This document shows positions 17,815-26,927 of a DNA stretch of 41,619 bases, piece by piece (within the stretch, counting starts at the first letter, position 1; each line of letters begins with the position of its first letter). The notes under the pieces were generated by a model. That model saw only the letters and a list, made by a program, of their open reading frames with translations, ran no database searches and was not told where the DNA came from. The translations under genes were made by a program, and so were the position numbers. Location: assembly GCA_028292545.1 (NCBI GenBank), contig JAQGMC010000006.1:1-41619 (forward strand). Direction: 5' to 3'. The stretch comes from Paucimonas sp. (lineage in GTDB: Bacteria; Pseudomonadota; Gammaproteobacteria; Burkholderiales; Burkholderiaceae_D).

Positions 17815-18633
17815 TCAGAAGCTGTGTTCGAGCGCAGGAAAAGTCTTGTCCTTTACCGCCTTCACATACGCCGCCACCGCTGCCGCAATGCTGTCCTGGC
17901 CCTGCATGAAGTCGCGCACGAACTTGGCTTTGTGTCCGGGGAAAACACCAAGCATGTCGTGCATCACCAGCACCTGGCCCGAGCAATCCACGCCCGCGCC
18001 AATGCCGATGGTGGGAATGGCCAGGCTGTCGGTGGTCTCACGGCCCAGGGCGGCGGGAATCGCCTCCAGCACCAGCAGCGACGCGCCCGCAGCCTGCACC
18101 GCCAGCGCATCTGCCTTGAGCCGGTATGCGGCTTCTACCGTCTTGCCCTGCACCTTGTAGCCGCCCAGCGCATGCACCGATTGCGGCGTCAGGCCGAGGT
18201 GCGCACACACCGGCACTGCGCGCTCAGTCAAGAAGCGGATCGTATCTGCAAGCCAGTCGCCGCCTTCAATCTTCACCATTTGCGCGCCGGCCTGCATCAG
18301 GCGCACGGCATTGGCGAAGGCCGCTTCTGGCGTGGCGTAAGTGCCGAAAGGCATGTCCGCGATCAGGAAGGCGGTCTTGTTGCCGCGCGCGACGCTGGCG
18401 GTGTGATACGCCACTTCTTCCAGCGTCACCGGCAGCGTGGATTGCTGGCCCTGGCAGACCATGCCCAGCGAGTCGCCCACCAGCAGCGTCTCCACGCCGC
18501 AGCCATCCATCAGCGCTGCAAAGCTGGCGTCGTAGCAGGTCAGCATCGTAATCTTTTCGCCCCGCGCTTTCATGTCGAACAGATGGGGCAGGGTGACTGC
18601 TTTCTTCCTGGGTTCCTGCAGGTAACCGGACAT
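17815..18633 (-). CDS. panB: 3-methyl-2-oxobutanoate hydroxymethyltransferase
   Basis: PanB makes ketopantoate from alpha-ketoisovalerate and methylenetetrahydrofolate, the first pantothenate step. The 272-residue protein has [22 protein letters not shown] with the metal-binding Asp, [13 protein letters not shown], the HLGLTPQ block and PTIGIGAG. The ATG at 18631-18633 is preceded by GGAG; upstream in-frame residues have no PanB character. It starts 2 bases after the deoxynucleoside kinase stop and is the last gene of a minus-strand run. Folate supply links it to folK in the same run. Confidence 0.97.
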   Translation of the reverse strand: MSGYLQEPRKKAVTLPHLFDMKARGEKITMLTCYDASFAALMDGCGVETLLVGDSLGMVCQGQQSTLPVTLEEVAYHTASVARGNKTAFLIADMPFGTYATPEAAFANAVRLMQAGAQMVKIEGGDWLADTIRFLTERAVPVCAHLGLTPQSVHALGGYKVQGKTVEAAYRLKADALAVQAAGASLLVLEAIPAALGRETTDSLAIPTIGIGAGVDCSGQVLVMHDMLGVFPGHKAKFVRDFMQGQDSIAAAVAAYVKAVKDKTFPALEHSF

Positions 18634-18635
18634 CG

Positions 18636-19277
18636 TTAATCTCCACGATTGAAAAACTCGCGCTTGCCGCGCATCGTCGCCACGCGCTTGAGCAACAGGT
18701 TGAAATCCTCGTCCCGCGCAATCGGGTTCAGGTTCTCGGTGTTGACGATCAGGAGCGGGGCGGCTTCGTAATGGTAGAAGAAGCGGCTGTAGCTTTCGCA
18801 CAGGCGGTACAGGTAATCTTCCGAGATGCGCGACTCCATCTCGATGCCGCGCTTGCTCACGCGCTCGACCAGGGTTTCGGGTTGCGCCTGCAGGTAGATG
18901 ACCAGGTCTGGCGCCGGCGCTTGCGGGCGCAACTGGTCATACAGTTGCCGGTACAGGTGCAGTTCATCGTCGGCCAGCGTCAGGCTGGCGAACAAGGGAT
19001 CCTTGTCGAGCAGGAAGTCGGAAATGACGGGTGCGTTGAACATGTCGGCCTGCATCAGGTCGCGCAGCTGGTTCACGCGCTGGAACAGGAAGAACAGTTG
19101 CGTCGGCAAGGCATAGCGCGAGGCGTCGCGATAGAAGCGTTCGAGGAAGGGATTTTCTTCCGGCTGTTCCAGCAGTGTCTGCGCGCCAAAGCCTGCTGCG
19201 AGCTTGCGTGTGAGCGTGGTTTTGCCGGCGCCGATCGGACCTTCGACGACGATGTACCTGAATCGTTCTATGTTCAT
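18636..19277 (-). CDS. Deoxynucleoside kinase family protein
   Basis: A 213-residue P-loop kinase with Walker [11 protein letters not shown] near residues 10-19, the [15 protein letters not shown] segment with the substrate-binding Glu, and [33 protein letters not shown] corresponds to the ERS/lid region of the deoxyadenosine/deoxyguanosine kinase family. It probably salvages deoxynucleosides, although many proteobacterial copies next to panB and folK have not been tested. The ATG (19275-19277) overlaps the DUF486 stop as ATGA, and panB follows after 2 bases. Confidence 0.85.
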   Translation of the reverse strand: MNIERFRYIVVEGPIGAGKTTLTRKLAAGFGAQTLLEQPEENPFLERFYRDASRYALPTQLFFLFQRVNQLRDLMQADMFNAPVISDFLLDKDPLFASLTLADDELHLYRQLYDQLRPQAPAPDLVIYLQAQPETLVERVSKRGIEMESRISEDYLYRLCESYSRFFYHYEAAPLLIVNTENLNPIARDEDFNLLLKRVATMRGKREFFNRGD

Positions 19278-19621
19278 GACCTGAAGATGAAGTAGACCGC
19301 GCCAACCAGGCACAGGGCAGCCCACAGGTAATCCAGTTTCATGGGTTGCTGCATGTAGAGGACGGCGAAAGGCACGAAGACCGACAGTGTAATCGCTTCC
19401 TGCAGGATCTTGAGCTGGGCCAGCGACATCGTTTCAAAGCCGATGCGGTTGGCCGGCACCTGCAGCAGGTATTCAAACAATGCAATGCCCCAGCTGACGA
19501 AGGCGGCGATCCACCACGGCTTGTCGGACAAGTTCTTCAGGTGCCCGTACCAGGCAATCGTCATGAAGATATTGGACAGGGCCAACAGGCCGGCGGTTTG
19601 CAGCAGGATAGCCGAGGGCAT
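19274..19621 (-). CDS. DUF486 (DMT-like) small membrane protein
   Basis: A 115-residue protein with four predicted membrane helices (about 5-25, 33-50, 66-88 and 95-113). It has the family blocks NIFMTIAWYGHLK near the start and ALFEYLLQVPANRIG in the middle. DUF486 proteins resemble half-size drug/metabolite transporters, but the substrate is unknown. The frame is open further upstream but loses membrane character, so the ATG at 19619-19621 is chosen. It is coupled to the kinase gene by an ATGA overlap and lies 88 bases after folK. Confidence 0.8.
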   Translation of the reverse strand: MPSAILLQTAGLLALSNIFMTIAWYGHLKNLSDKPWWIAAFVSWGIALFEYLLQVPANRIGFETMSLAQLKILQEAITLSVFVPFAVLYMQQPMKLDYLWAALCLVGAVYFIFRS

Positions 19622-19709
19622 GGCGCGATAGAGGGTGCGTGAAGGGAGCAGGACGCAGCAGTCTAACGTGCGGCGTAGAAATGCGCAGGCAAGGGGATTG
19701 CGGGCCGCG

Positions 19710-20255
19710 CTAGCCTGCCGGTGGCAACTGCGGCGACTGCAGCGGCGGCTTGGCGGGCGCCGCACCGGCTTCAATTTTCTGTATGGCCTGGCCTGCTGTG
19801 GCCGGCAGCAGTGCGGCTGCGCTGCCGCGTCCCGGTATGGTGATGGCGGGATCGATTTCCAGCAGGGGCACCAGCACGAAGGCGCGTTCATGCATGCGCG
19901 GATGCGGCAGGATCAGCTGCGCAGTGTCCATTGTCACTTGATCGTAGAGCAGTAAATCCAGGTCGAGGGTGCGCGGCGCGTTGCGGTAGTCGCGCTGGCG
20001 GCCGAACTCAGACTCGATCTGCATCAGCTGCTGCAGCAACTGCGCCGGCGATAGCGTGGTCGCAAGCCGCGCCACTGCATTCACATAATCGTCGCCGACG
20101 GCCGCAACCGGTGCCGTGCGATACAGCGAAGAACGCGCTTGCAAGCTGCAGCCGGGACTGCCAGCCAAGCGCGCAATGGCTTGCTCCACGGTGGTCGGCG
20201 CATCGCCCAGGTTTGCGCCGATGCCAATCCAGGCCAGCGCCGGCGTGTTGCTCAT
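19710..20255 (-). CDS. folK: 2-amino-4-hydroxy-6-hydroxymethyldihydropteridine pyrophosphokinase
   Basis: FolK (HPPK) transfers pyrophosphate from ATP to 6-hydroxymethyl-dihydropterin in folate synthesis. The 181-residue protein has GIGANLGD at 11-18, SSLYRTAPV, and the hallmark GRQRDYRNAPRTLDLDLLLYD segment whose Asp98 and Asp100 bind the two magnesium ions, followed by LPHPRMHERAFVLVPL. The last 20 residues are an Ala/Pro-rich tail beyond the usual core. The ATG overlaps the pcnB stop as ATGA. Confidence 0.96.
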   Translation of the reverse strand: MSNTPALAWIGIGANLGDAPTTVEQAIARLAGSPGCSLQARSSLYRTAPVAAVGDDYVNAVARLATTLSPAQLLQQLMQIESEFGRQRDYRNAPRTLDLDLLLYDQVTMDTAQLILPHPRMHERAFVLVPLLEIDPAITIPGRGSAAALLPATAGQAIQKIEAGAAPAKPPLQSPQLPPAG

Positions 20256-21640
20256 TCGCCCGTCGGCCCGGCTTGCCCGCCCGCGGGGGCGCCGCCTTCT
20301 GCCGACTTGCCGCGGCCACCGCTGCGGCGGCGTCGCTTGCGTGGCGCAGCTGCTTCTTCACCCGGCTTTTTCGCCTTGCGCGCCAGCAGCGCTTCGCGAC
20401 CCGGACCGTCCGCATCCTGGAACTCGGTCCACCATTCACCGAGTTCAGCGTCGATCTCGCCGGAGGCGCAACGCAGCAGCAGGAAATCATAACCGGCGCG
20501 AAAGCGCAGGTTTTCCAGGAGCTTGTAGGGCGACTTGCCGACGCGGCGGTCAAAGCGCGGCTGCATGGCCCAGATGTCACGCATGTCGGCCGCAATCTTG
20601 CGTTGCAGTGCCAGCTTGTCGGTTTGCGCATCCAGCACATCGTCGGCGGCCTGGTGCAAAGCGGGCAGTGAATGTTCACCCGCAGCTTCATAAGCCTTCC
20701 ATTTCTCAACCACCTGGTGCCACAGCAGCGCCGCAAACAGGAAGCCGGGCGATACCGGTTTGCCCTGGCGCACGCGCTCGTCGGTGCTGGCCAGCGCCAG
20801 GCGCACGAACTTTTCTCCGAGCGGCTGTTCCAGCACCACGTCAAGCAAGGGCAGCAAGCCATGATGCAAACCTTCCTTGCGCAACTGCTGCAGGCAAGCC
20901 AGCGCATGGCCTGAGAGCAGCAGCTTCAACATTTCATCGAACACGCGCGCTGCCGGCACATTGTTCACCAGCGGCGCCATCACCTTGATCGGCTCGCGCG
21001 TGGCGACATCGATGTTGAACTTGAGTTTGGCGGCGAAGCGCACCACGCGCAGCAGGCGCACCGGATCTTCGCGATAGCGCGCTTCGGGCACGCCGATCAT
21101 GCGCAGCGTGCGGCTGCGGATGTCCGCAATGCCGCCGTGGTAGTCCAGCACTTGTTGCGTGGCCGGGTCGTAATACATGGCGTTGATGGTGAAGTCGCGC
21201 CGCACGGCGTCTTCATGCTGTTCGCCAAAGGTGTTGTCGCGCAACACCCGGCCATGGGCATCCTTGGGCGCATCGTCGGAGGTGGTGCCGCGAAACGTGG
21301 TGACTTCGATCAGGTCCTGGCCAAACATCACATGCACGATCTGGAAGCGGCGGCCGATGATGAAGGCACGCCGGAACAATTTTTTGATCTGTTCCGGCGT
21401 GGCATTGGTGGCGACGTCGAAATCCTTGGGTTTGATGCCCAGCAGCAGGTCGCGCACCGCGCCGCCCACCAGGAAAGCCTTGTAGCCGGCTTGCTGCAAA
21501 CCCTCGGTAACGCGGATGGCATTGGCTGACACCAGTTGCAAGTCGATGCCATGCTCCTTGGGCCCCAGCACTACCGGTTCGGTGTTTGCGGGGGGCGGAT
21601 TCTTCTTGCCCAGTATGCGGCGGATAAGCTTCTTGATCAT
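20252..21640 (-). CDS. pcnB: Poly(A) polymerase I
   Basis: PcnB adds poly(A) to RNA 3' ends and promotes decay. The 462-residue protein has the nucleotidyltransferase motif GGAVRDLLLG at 59-68 and the metal-binding Asp73 and Asp75 in KPKDFDVATNA. RRDFTINAMYYD and RYREDPVRLLRVVRFAAKL follow. The last 50 residues are basic and Gly/Ala-rich, as in other PcnB proteins that bind RNA with this tail. A CCA-adding enzyme is the alternative, but the N-terminal extension and basic tail favour PcnB. It overlaps both neighbours (HAD upstream, folK downstream) by ATGA. Confidence 0.94.
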   Translation of the reverse strand: MIKKLIRRILGKKNPPPANTEPVVLGPKEHGIDLQLVSANAIRVTEGLQQAGYKAFLVGGAVRDLLLGIKPKDFDVATNATPEQIKKLFRRAFIIGRRFQIVHVMFGQDLIEVTTFRGTTSDDAPKDAHGRVLRDNTFGEQHEDAVRRDFTINAMYYDPATQQVLDYHGGIADIRSRTLRMIGVPEARYREDPVRLLRVVRFAAKLKFNIDVATREPIKVMAPLVNNVPAARVFDEMLKLLLSGHALACLQQLRKEGLHHGLLPLLDVVLEQPLGEKFVRLALASTDERVRQGKPVSPGFLFAALLWHQVVEKWKAYEAAGEHSLPALHQAADDVLDAQTDKLALQRKIAADMRDIWAMQPRFDRRVGKSPYKLLENLRFRAGYDFLLLRCASGEIDAELGEWWTEFQDADGPGREALLARKAKKPGEEAAAPRKRRRRSGGRGKSAEGGAPAGGQAGPTGE

Positions 21641-22305
21641 TCGAATAAGTTCAGTATGGGCCAGCCCTGGGCGAGCGCATGCTCGCGCAGCCTGTCGTTC
21701 GGATTGGTGGCGACCGGGTGCGTGACGGCCGAGAGCAGCGGAAGGTCGTTATGGGAATCGCTGTAGAAGGTGACTTTCCCGAAGTCCGACAGGCGCGTGC
21801 CGCGGCTGTCGAGCCAGGCGTGCAAGTGCGTGACCTTGCCTTGGCCATGCGTGGGCTGGCCCTGTATCTTGCCGGTGGGCCGGCCAGTTGCATCGACTTC
21901 AGGCTCGGCCGCAATCAGGTGGTCCACGCCAAACTGGCGCGCGATCGGCGCCGTGACGAAGCTGTTGGTCGCAGTGATGATGACGGTCAGCTCGCCCGCT
22001 TGCCGGTGCCGGTCAACCAAGTCCAGGGCGCCCGGGAAAATCGAGGGCAGCACCACTTCATGCATGAATTGCGCATGCCACAGGTCGAGCTTCTGGCGCG
22101 GGAACGCCGCCAGCGTGCCAAAGGCGAAATGCAGGTATTCGACCGGGTCGAGCGTGCCGGCCAGGTATTGGTCGAAGAATTCGCGGTTACGCCTGGAGAA
22201 AGCTTGTGCATCCACCACGCCCAGGCGCACCAGGAACTGGCCCCACTCGTAATCGGAGTCGAGCGGCAGCAGCGTGTAATCGAGATCGAAAATGGCCAGG
22301 TTCAT
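21637..22305 (-). CDS. HAD-IB family phosphatase (SerB-like)
   Basis: A 222-residue HAD hydrolase of the IB subfamily. Motif I DLDYTLLPLDSD is near residue 7, a small cap (about 20-95) follows, motif II Thr is in IITATN, and motif IV is YSDSHNDLPLL. Close relatives are annotated as phosphoserine phosphatase-like; substrate is uncertain. The frame is open 27 codons further upstream, but that region is a tandem repeat; the ATG at 22303-22305 starts directly with the MNLAIFDLD opening. It overlaps pcnB as ATGA. Confidence 0.86.
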   Translation of the reverse strand: MNLAIFDLDYTLLPLDSDYEWGQFLVRLGVVDAQAFSRRNREFFDQYLAGTLDPVEYLHFAFGTLAAFPRQKLDLWHAQFMHEVVLPSIFPGALDLVDRHRQAGELTVIITATNSFVTAPIARQFGVDHLIAAEPEVDATGRPTGKIQGQPTHGQGKVTHLHAWLDSRGTRLSDFGKVTFYSDSHNDLPLLSAVTHPVATNPNDRLREHALAQGWPILNLFE

Positions 22306-22336
22306 CAGTGGTTCAATGTGCAAGCAAAGCAGTTCG

Positions 22337-22377
22337 TTGATACACAGTTCTTGATACACAGTTCTTGATACAAGGTT
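22337..22377. repeat. 14-bp tandem repeat, three copies, between hda and the HAD-IB gene
   Basis: Two identical units TTGATACACAGTTC (22337-22350, 22351-22364) are followed by a third that drifts (TTGATACAAGGTT, 22365-22377). They fill much of the 94-bp gap and lie 32 bases ahead of the HAD-IB start. Perfect identity of two copies suggests a recent duplication. Confidence 0.85.
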
Positions 22378-22399
22378 GGCGCGCAACCTGCGCCTTGCT

Positions 22400-23086
22400 T
22401 CATTTTGCGGGCAGCTCGCCCATTTCCAGCAATTCCTTCAGCAACGGCAGCGTAACCGGCCGCTTGGTTTCAAGCGAATAGTGGTCCAACGCATCCAGCA
22501 CGGCCACCAGCGAAGACATGTCGCGCCGGAAGTGCGTGATGAGCCAGGGCAGCAGCCCGGCCGACAATTCGAAACCGCGCGCCTGCGCCGCCCGCTCCAG
22601 CGCCGACAGTTTTTCAGCATCGGTCAGTCCATGCACCTGGTAGACCAGGCCCCAGCCGAGCCGGGTGCGCAAGTCTTCGCGTAGCTGGAGTGCGGCCGGC
22701 GCGGCGCTGCCTGCGGTCACCAGCGTGCCGCCTTGTTCGCGGATCTGGTTGAACAGCGCAAAGGCTGCAACCTGCATTTGCGGCGACAGGCGCTCGCAAT
22801 CGTCGACCAGGTAAAGCCCGCCCGGGGGCAGGTAAGCAAAGTCTTGCTGCGACGAATCCGGGCCCAGCAGCCGCGCCTGGCCGGTACGGGCAATCAACGC
22901 CTTCAACAAGTGGGTCTTGCCGCTGCCAGCCTCGCCCCACAGGTAGACGAAACGCTGGTCCAGCCTGGCGGCGGTGCCGGCGCCAATCGCATCCAGCAGC
23001 GCCAGCAATTCGACATTTTGCCCGGTTACGAAAGTGTCGAAAGTCTGCGGCCGGTCGGCCGCAATGTCGAGCAGCAGTTGTCTCAT
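22400..23086 (-). CDS. hda: DnaA regulatory inactivator Hda
   Basis: Hda, with the DNA-loaded beta clamp, stimulates ATP hydrolysis by DnaA after initiation. The 228-residue AAA+ protein has an N-terminal clamp-binding-like motif (QLLLDI at 3-8), Walker A GEAGSGKT at 51-58, Walker B-like LYLVDDCE, and a sensor region with RDMSSLVAVLDALD. It lacks the DnaA DNA-binding domain IV, which separates it from DnaA. Its ATG overlaps the perM stop by 4 bases (ATGA). Confidence 0.94.
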   Translation of the reverse strand: MRQLLLDIAADRPQTFDTFVTGQNVELLALLDAIGAGTAARLDQRFVYLWGEAGSGKTHLLKALIARTGQARLLGPDSSQQDFAYLPPGGLYLVDDCERLSPQMQVAAFALFNQIREQGGTLVTAGSAAPAALQLREDLRTRLGWGLVYQVHGLTDAEKLSALERAAQARGFELSAGLLPWLITHFRRDMSSLVAVLDALDHYSLETKRPVTLPLLKELLEMGELPAK

Positions 23087-24174
23087 CGTTCAAGCCGGGT
23101 GTAAAAACTGCTGGCCTGGTAATGGTGGTGCATGTGGCGCGCCGCAACCGACAGCACCGCCGAGGCCGGCAAGGCCAACAACACGCCGACGAAACCGAAA
23201 AGCTGGCCGAAGGCCAGCAAAGCGAAGATGACTACCAATGGATGCAGGCCGATGCGCTCACCGACCAGGCGCGGCGTCAGGATAAACCCTTCCAGCACCT
23301 GGCCTAGGCCGTAGACAATGCCCACTGCCACCAGCCCCTGCAGCGGGCCGAACTGCAGCAGGGCGGCCAGCAGCGCCAGCACCAGCCCGATGCCGAAGCC
23401 GACGTAGGGAATGAAGACCAGCAGCCCGGTCAGGATACCGACCGGCAGGGCCACATCCAGCCCGGCAAGCGCCAGCCCGACGGAGTAATACACAGCCAGC
23501 ACCAGCATCACCAGCAACTGGCCGCGCAGGTATTGCGCCAGCAGCGCATCGACTTCGCGGCCAAAGGCCAGCGTGCGTACAGCCCAGCGGCGCGGCACGC
23601 TGTCTGCGAGCCGCGCCAGGACCGCATGCCAATCCAGCAGCAAGTAAAACAGCACGACCGGCACCAGCAAGAGCGTGGCCAGCCAGCCCAGCAAGGCCAG
23701 GCCGCCGATGCGCACGGAAGAGAGGAGCGAAGTCCACAGTCCCTGGCCAGCATGCGCGATTTGTTCGGTCAGCAGGATTTTGATGCCGTCCACATCCAGC
23801 CGCGCAGTGACGCCCAGCTTGGCCAGCAAGGGGGCCAGTTTTTGGTCCAGCGTGGAAAGCAACTGGGGCACTTGTTCACGCATCAGCGGCAATTCTTTCT
23901 GCAGTACGGGTATCACGATCAGCACCAGTGCCAGCATGGTTGCAAACAGCAGGCTCATCACCAGGATGACAGCCAGTGTGCGCGGCAGGCGCGCACGGCC
24001 GGGACCGCGCTGTGCCAGCCAGTCCACGCCGGGATTCAAGACATAAGCCAGGATGCCGGCGGCAAGGAAGGGCGTCAGCACCGGGCCGAGCAAGACCAGC
24101 AAGCCCACCAGCAGTAGTCCGAGCGCCAACCACATCAGGGTCTGGCGTTGCTCGGAAGTGGCGGCAAATGACAT
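23083..24174 (-). CDS. AI-2E family transporter (PerM/YdiK-like)
   Basis: A 363-residue membrane protein with about seven to eight hydrophobic segments: a pair near the start (about 12-45), one at 65-90, a soluble stretch (about 95-150), then a run from about 155 to 345. The GFGIGLVLALLAALLQFGPLQ and PRLVGERIGLHPLVVIFALLAFGQLFGFVGVLLALP blocks mark the AI-2E/PerM family. Members have been linked to autoinducer-2 export or sodium/proton exchange, but most are uncharacterised. It heads the minus-strand operon containing hda and is divergent from purM. Confidence 0.88.
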   Translation of the reverse strand: MSFAATSEQRQTLMWLALGLLLVGLLVLLGPVLTPFLAAGILAYVLNPGVDWLAQRGPGRARLPRTLAVILVMSLLFATMLALVLIVIPVLQKELPLMREQVPQLLSTLDQKLAPLLAKLGVTARLDVDGIKILLTEQIAHAGQGLWTSLLSSVRIGGLALLGWLATLLLVPVVLFYLLLDWHAVLARLADSVPRRWAVRTLAFGREVDALLAQYLRGQLLVMLVLAVYYSVGLALAGLDVALPVGILTGLLVFIPYVGFGIGLVLALLAALLQFGPLQGLVAVGIVYGLGQVLEGFILTPRLVGERIGLHPLVVIFALLAFGQLFGFVGVLLALPASAVLSVAARHMHHHYQASSFYTRLER

Positions 24175-24310
24175 GTATCGGTCAGGGTGGGACGGTTTGA
24201 TAAAATAGCGCCTTTGCGACGGCGGCCGGATGCAAGATTATAGGCTTGCACCTGTATTCGTGCCCCTTTTGCGGCAGCCGCCTATTTTACCGTCCTTGCT
24301 TCCAACAAAT
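24175..24310. promoter_or_regulatory. Divergent perM/purM promoter region with an inverted repeat
   Basis: For purM, TTGCGA (24214-24219) and TTATAG (24238-24243) are 18 bases apart and form a weak sigma70 pair. An inverted repeat TGCAAG (24231-24236) and CTTGCA (24245-24250) spans the -10, a position suited to repression. It does not match the Escherichia coli PurR operator. On the other strand, TATTTTATC near 24198-24206 could be the perM -10. Confidence 0.4.
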
Positions 24311-25354
24311 ATGACATCCCCAAACCAGGTTTCCCTGTCTTACCGAGATGCCGGCGTCGATATCGATGCCGGAGACGCGCTGGTGGAGGCGATCAAGCCT
24401 TTTGCCAAGCGCACGATGCGGGAGGGCGTACTGGGCGGCATAGGCGGTTTCGGCGCGCTGTTCGAAATAAGCAAAAAGTTTCGCGAACCGGTGCTGGTTT
24501 CCGGTACCGACGGCGTAGGCACCAAACTCAAGCTGGCTTTCCAGTTGAAGCGCCATGACACGGTCGGCATCGACCTGGTTGCCATGAGCGTCAACGACAT
24601 CCTGGTCCAGGGCGCCGAACCGCTGTTCTTCCTCGATTATTTCGCTTGCGGCAAGCTCGACGTGGGCGCTGCCACTGACGTCATCAAGGGCATCGCCTTT
24701 GGTTGCGAGCAGGCGGGTTGCGCGCTGATCGGTGGCGAAACTGCCGAAATGCCGGGCATGTATCCGGATGGCGAATATGACCTGGCCGGCTTTGCGGTGG
24801 GCGCGGTTGAAAAATCGCAGATCATCGATGGCCGCCAGATCGTGCCCGGCGATGTGGTGCTGGGGCTGGCTTCCTCAGGCTGCCATTCGAATGGCTATTC
24901 GCTGGTGCGCAAGATCCTGTCTGTGGCCCAGCCTGACCTGGCCGCCGATTTCCATGGCAAGCCGCTGGCGGACGTGCTGCTTGCGCCGACCCGGATCTAT
25001 GTCAAGCCGCTGCTGTCGCTGATGGCGACAATGCAAGTCAAGGGCATGGCCCACATCACTGGCGGCGGCCTGGTTGAAAACGTGCCGCGCGTGCTGCAGC
25101 CCAACCTGAAAGCCGTGCTGCATCGTGACGCCTGGACCATGCCGCCCCTATTTTCCTGGCTCCAGGAACATGGCGGCGTGGCGGATGCAGAAATGCACCG
25201 CGTCTTCAACTGCGGCATCGGCATGGTGGTGATCGTGGCCGCAGACCAGGCCGATGCGGCGCTGGCGCATTTGAACGCAGCCGGCGAAACCGCCAGCCGC
25301 ATCGGCGAAATTGCCGCGCGCGCTGGCGACGAAGCGCAGACCATCGTCGTCTGA
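24311..25354 (+). CDS. purM: Phosphoribosylformylglycinamidine cyclo-ligase (AIR synthetase)
   Basis: PurM closes the imidazole ring in purine synthesis using ATP. The 347-residue protein has the [21 protein letters not shown] opening, [67 protein letters not shown] and [18 protein letters not shown], all canonical. The ATG at 24311 is chosen; an upstream in-frame ATG at 24230 lies within the promoter inverted repeat. It is monocistronic or followed by the VOC gene 93 bp downstream. Confidence 0.97.
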   Translation: MTSPNQVSLSYRDAGVDIDAGDALVEAIKPFAKRTMREGVLGGIGGFGALFEISKKFREPVLVSGTDGVGTKLKLAFQLKRHDTVGIDLVAMSVNDILVQGAEPLFFLDYFACGKLDVGAATDVIKGIAFGCEQAGCALIGGETAEMPGMYPDGEYDLAGFAVGAVEKSQIIDGRQIVPGDVVLGLASSGCHSNGYSLVRKILSVAQPDLAADFHGKPLADVLLAPTRIYVKPLLSLMATMQVKGMAHITGGGLVENVPRVLQPNLKAVLHRDAWTMPPLFSWLQEHGGVADAEMHRVFNCGIGMVVIVAADQADAALAHLNAAGETASRIGEIAARAGDEAQTIVV

Positions 25355-25828
<474 letters not shown>

Positions 25829-25851
25829 AGCCTGGCGACTTCAAGCCCGGG

Positions 25852-25885
25852 GCAGGGCGAAGAGCAGGGCGCGACTCCGCCCTGC
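25852..25885. terminator. Bidirectional hairpin between the VOC and Anbu genes
   Basis: GCAGGGCG (25864-25871) and CGCCCTGC (25878-25885) form a perfect 8-bp stem with a 6-base loop between two convergent genes. A second identical left arm lies at 25852-25859. There is no T-tract. Position and stem strength suggest a transcription end, but only tentatively. Confidence 0.45.
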
Positions 25886-25896
25886 GGCCACCAAGG

Positions 25897-26775
25897 TCAG
25901 GCTGATCCCGCCGGACCGTTTTCCTGAGCCAGGCTTTGCAAATGAACCGGCGCAGCCAGCGTGGGCTTGAACTCGGCCGGGGCCAGCATCCGCACCGGCT
26001 GGTTTTGCACCTGCTGCGTAGACAGCACGTTGGCCGCGGCGTCGGCGGGCGCATCCCAGATCGGGTCGGCTATGCCGTCGAACACCGTCTTCAACTGGCT
26101 GCCCCAGCTATTGCGGATCATCGAGAAATACTGGTTGCGCTCGTCGATCGTGACGAAGCGGGTGATGCCGAAACTGTCAGCCTTGTAGACCAGCAGGTCC
26201 AGCGGTAGCCCCACCGAAATATTCGAACGCAGCGTTGAATCCATAGAAATCAGCGCGCATTTCGCGGCTTCATCCAGGGTGGTTTGCGGCGTGATGACGC
26301 GGTCGATGATTGGCTTGCCGTACTTGGCTTCGCCAATCTGGAAATAGGGGTTTTCATCATGCGCTTCGATGAAATTGCCGGCTGAATACAGGTGGAACAG
26401 GCGATGCCGCTCACCCCTGACCTGGCCGCCAAGCAGCAAGCGCACATTGAAATCAATGCCGAACTGTTGCAAGGCGGCGGCATCGCGCTCATGCACGCGG
26501 CGTATCGCTTCGCCAACAATCTGCGCCGCTTCATACACCGATGGCACTGACCAGATGGTCTGGCCCTGGGGCGTGACTACTTCTGGTATCACTTGCCGTA
26601 TGGCTTGCGTGATCGACAGGTTGCCCGAGGCCAGGAGCACGATCACGCGGTCACCCGGGTTCTCATAGACATTCATTTTGCGGAAGGTGCCGATATGGTC
26701 GACACCGGCATTGGTGCGGGAATCGGACAGAAAAACCAATCCTGTTTCGACGCGCATCGCGACGCAGTAAGTCAT
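25897..26775 (-). CDS. Anbu, proteasome-type peptidase
   Basis: Anbu is an N-terminal-nucleophile hydrolase related to HslV and the proteasome beta subunit. The 292-residue protein begins MTYCVAMRV, so removal of Met exposes Thr1. Asp17 (SDSRTNAG) and Lys32 (FRKMNVY) stand where the family has its catalytic Asp and Lys. SMDSTLRSNISVGLPLDLLVY is the second diagnostic block. No regulatory ATPase is next to it, as usual for Anbu. It lies 152 bp after the alpha-E gene on the same strand, and a TAGAAT at 26803-26808 (minus strand) may be a private -10. The physiological substrate is unknown. Confidence 0.92.
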   Translation of the reverse strand: MTYCVAMRVETGLVFLSDSRTNAGVDHIGTFRKMNVYENPGDRVIVLLASGNLSITQAIRQVIPEVVTPQGQTIWSVPSVYEAAQIVGEAIRRVHERDAAALQQFGIDFNVRLLLGGQVRGERHRLFHLYSAGNFIEAHDENPYFQIGEAKYGKPIIDRVITPQTTLDEAAKCALISMDSTLRSNISVGLPLDLLVYKADSFGITRFVTIDERNQYFSMIRNSWGSQLKTVFDGIADPIWDAPADAAANVLSTQQVQNQPVRMLAPAEFKPTLAAPVHLQSLAQENGPAGSA

Positions 26776-26927
26776 GTTGGCCGGGGAGCGGGAAAAAGGG
26801 AGATTCTACCGCAAGGCCTGGCAAGACCCTGAAAGAAAGGGAGGGGATACCGTAGCTGCGCTTGACTGTGCGGGACCTTTGAGGCTCCCGCCCTTTCCGA
26901 CAGAGGCGGGGCTGGCGACGAGCTTGC

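Noticed and set aside
26776..26927. Missing transglutaminase or small gene between Anbu and alpha-E
   Set aside because: The 152 bp are too short for a transglutaminase and hold no plausible short frame with a ribosome binding site.
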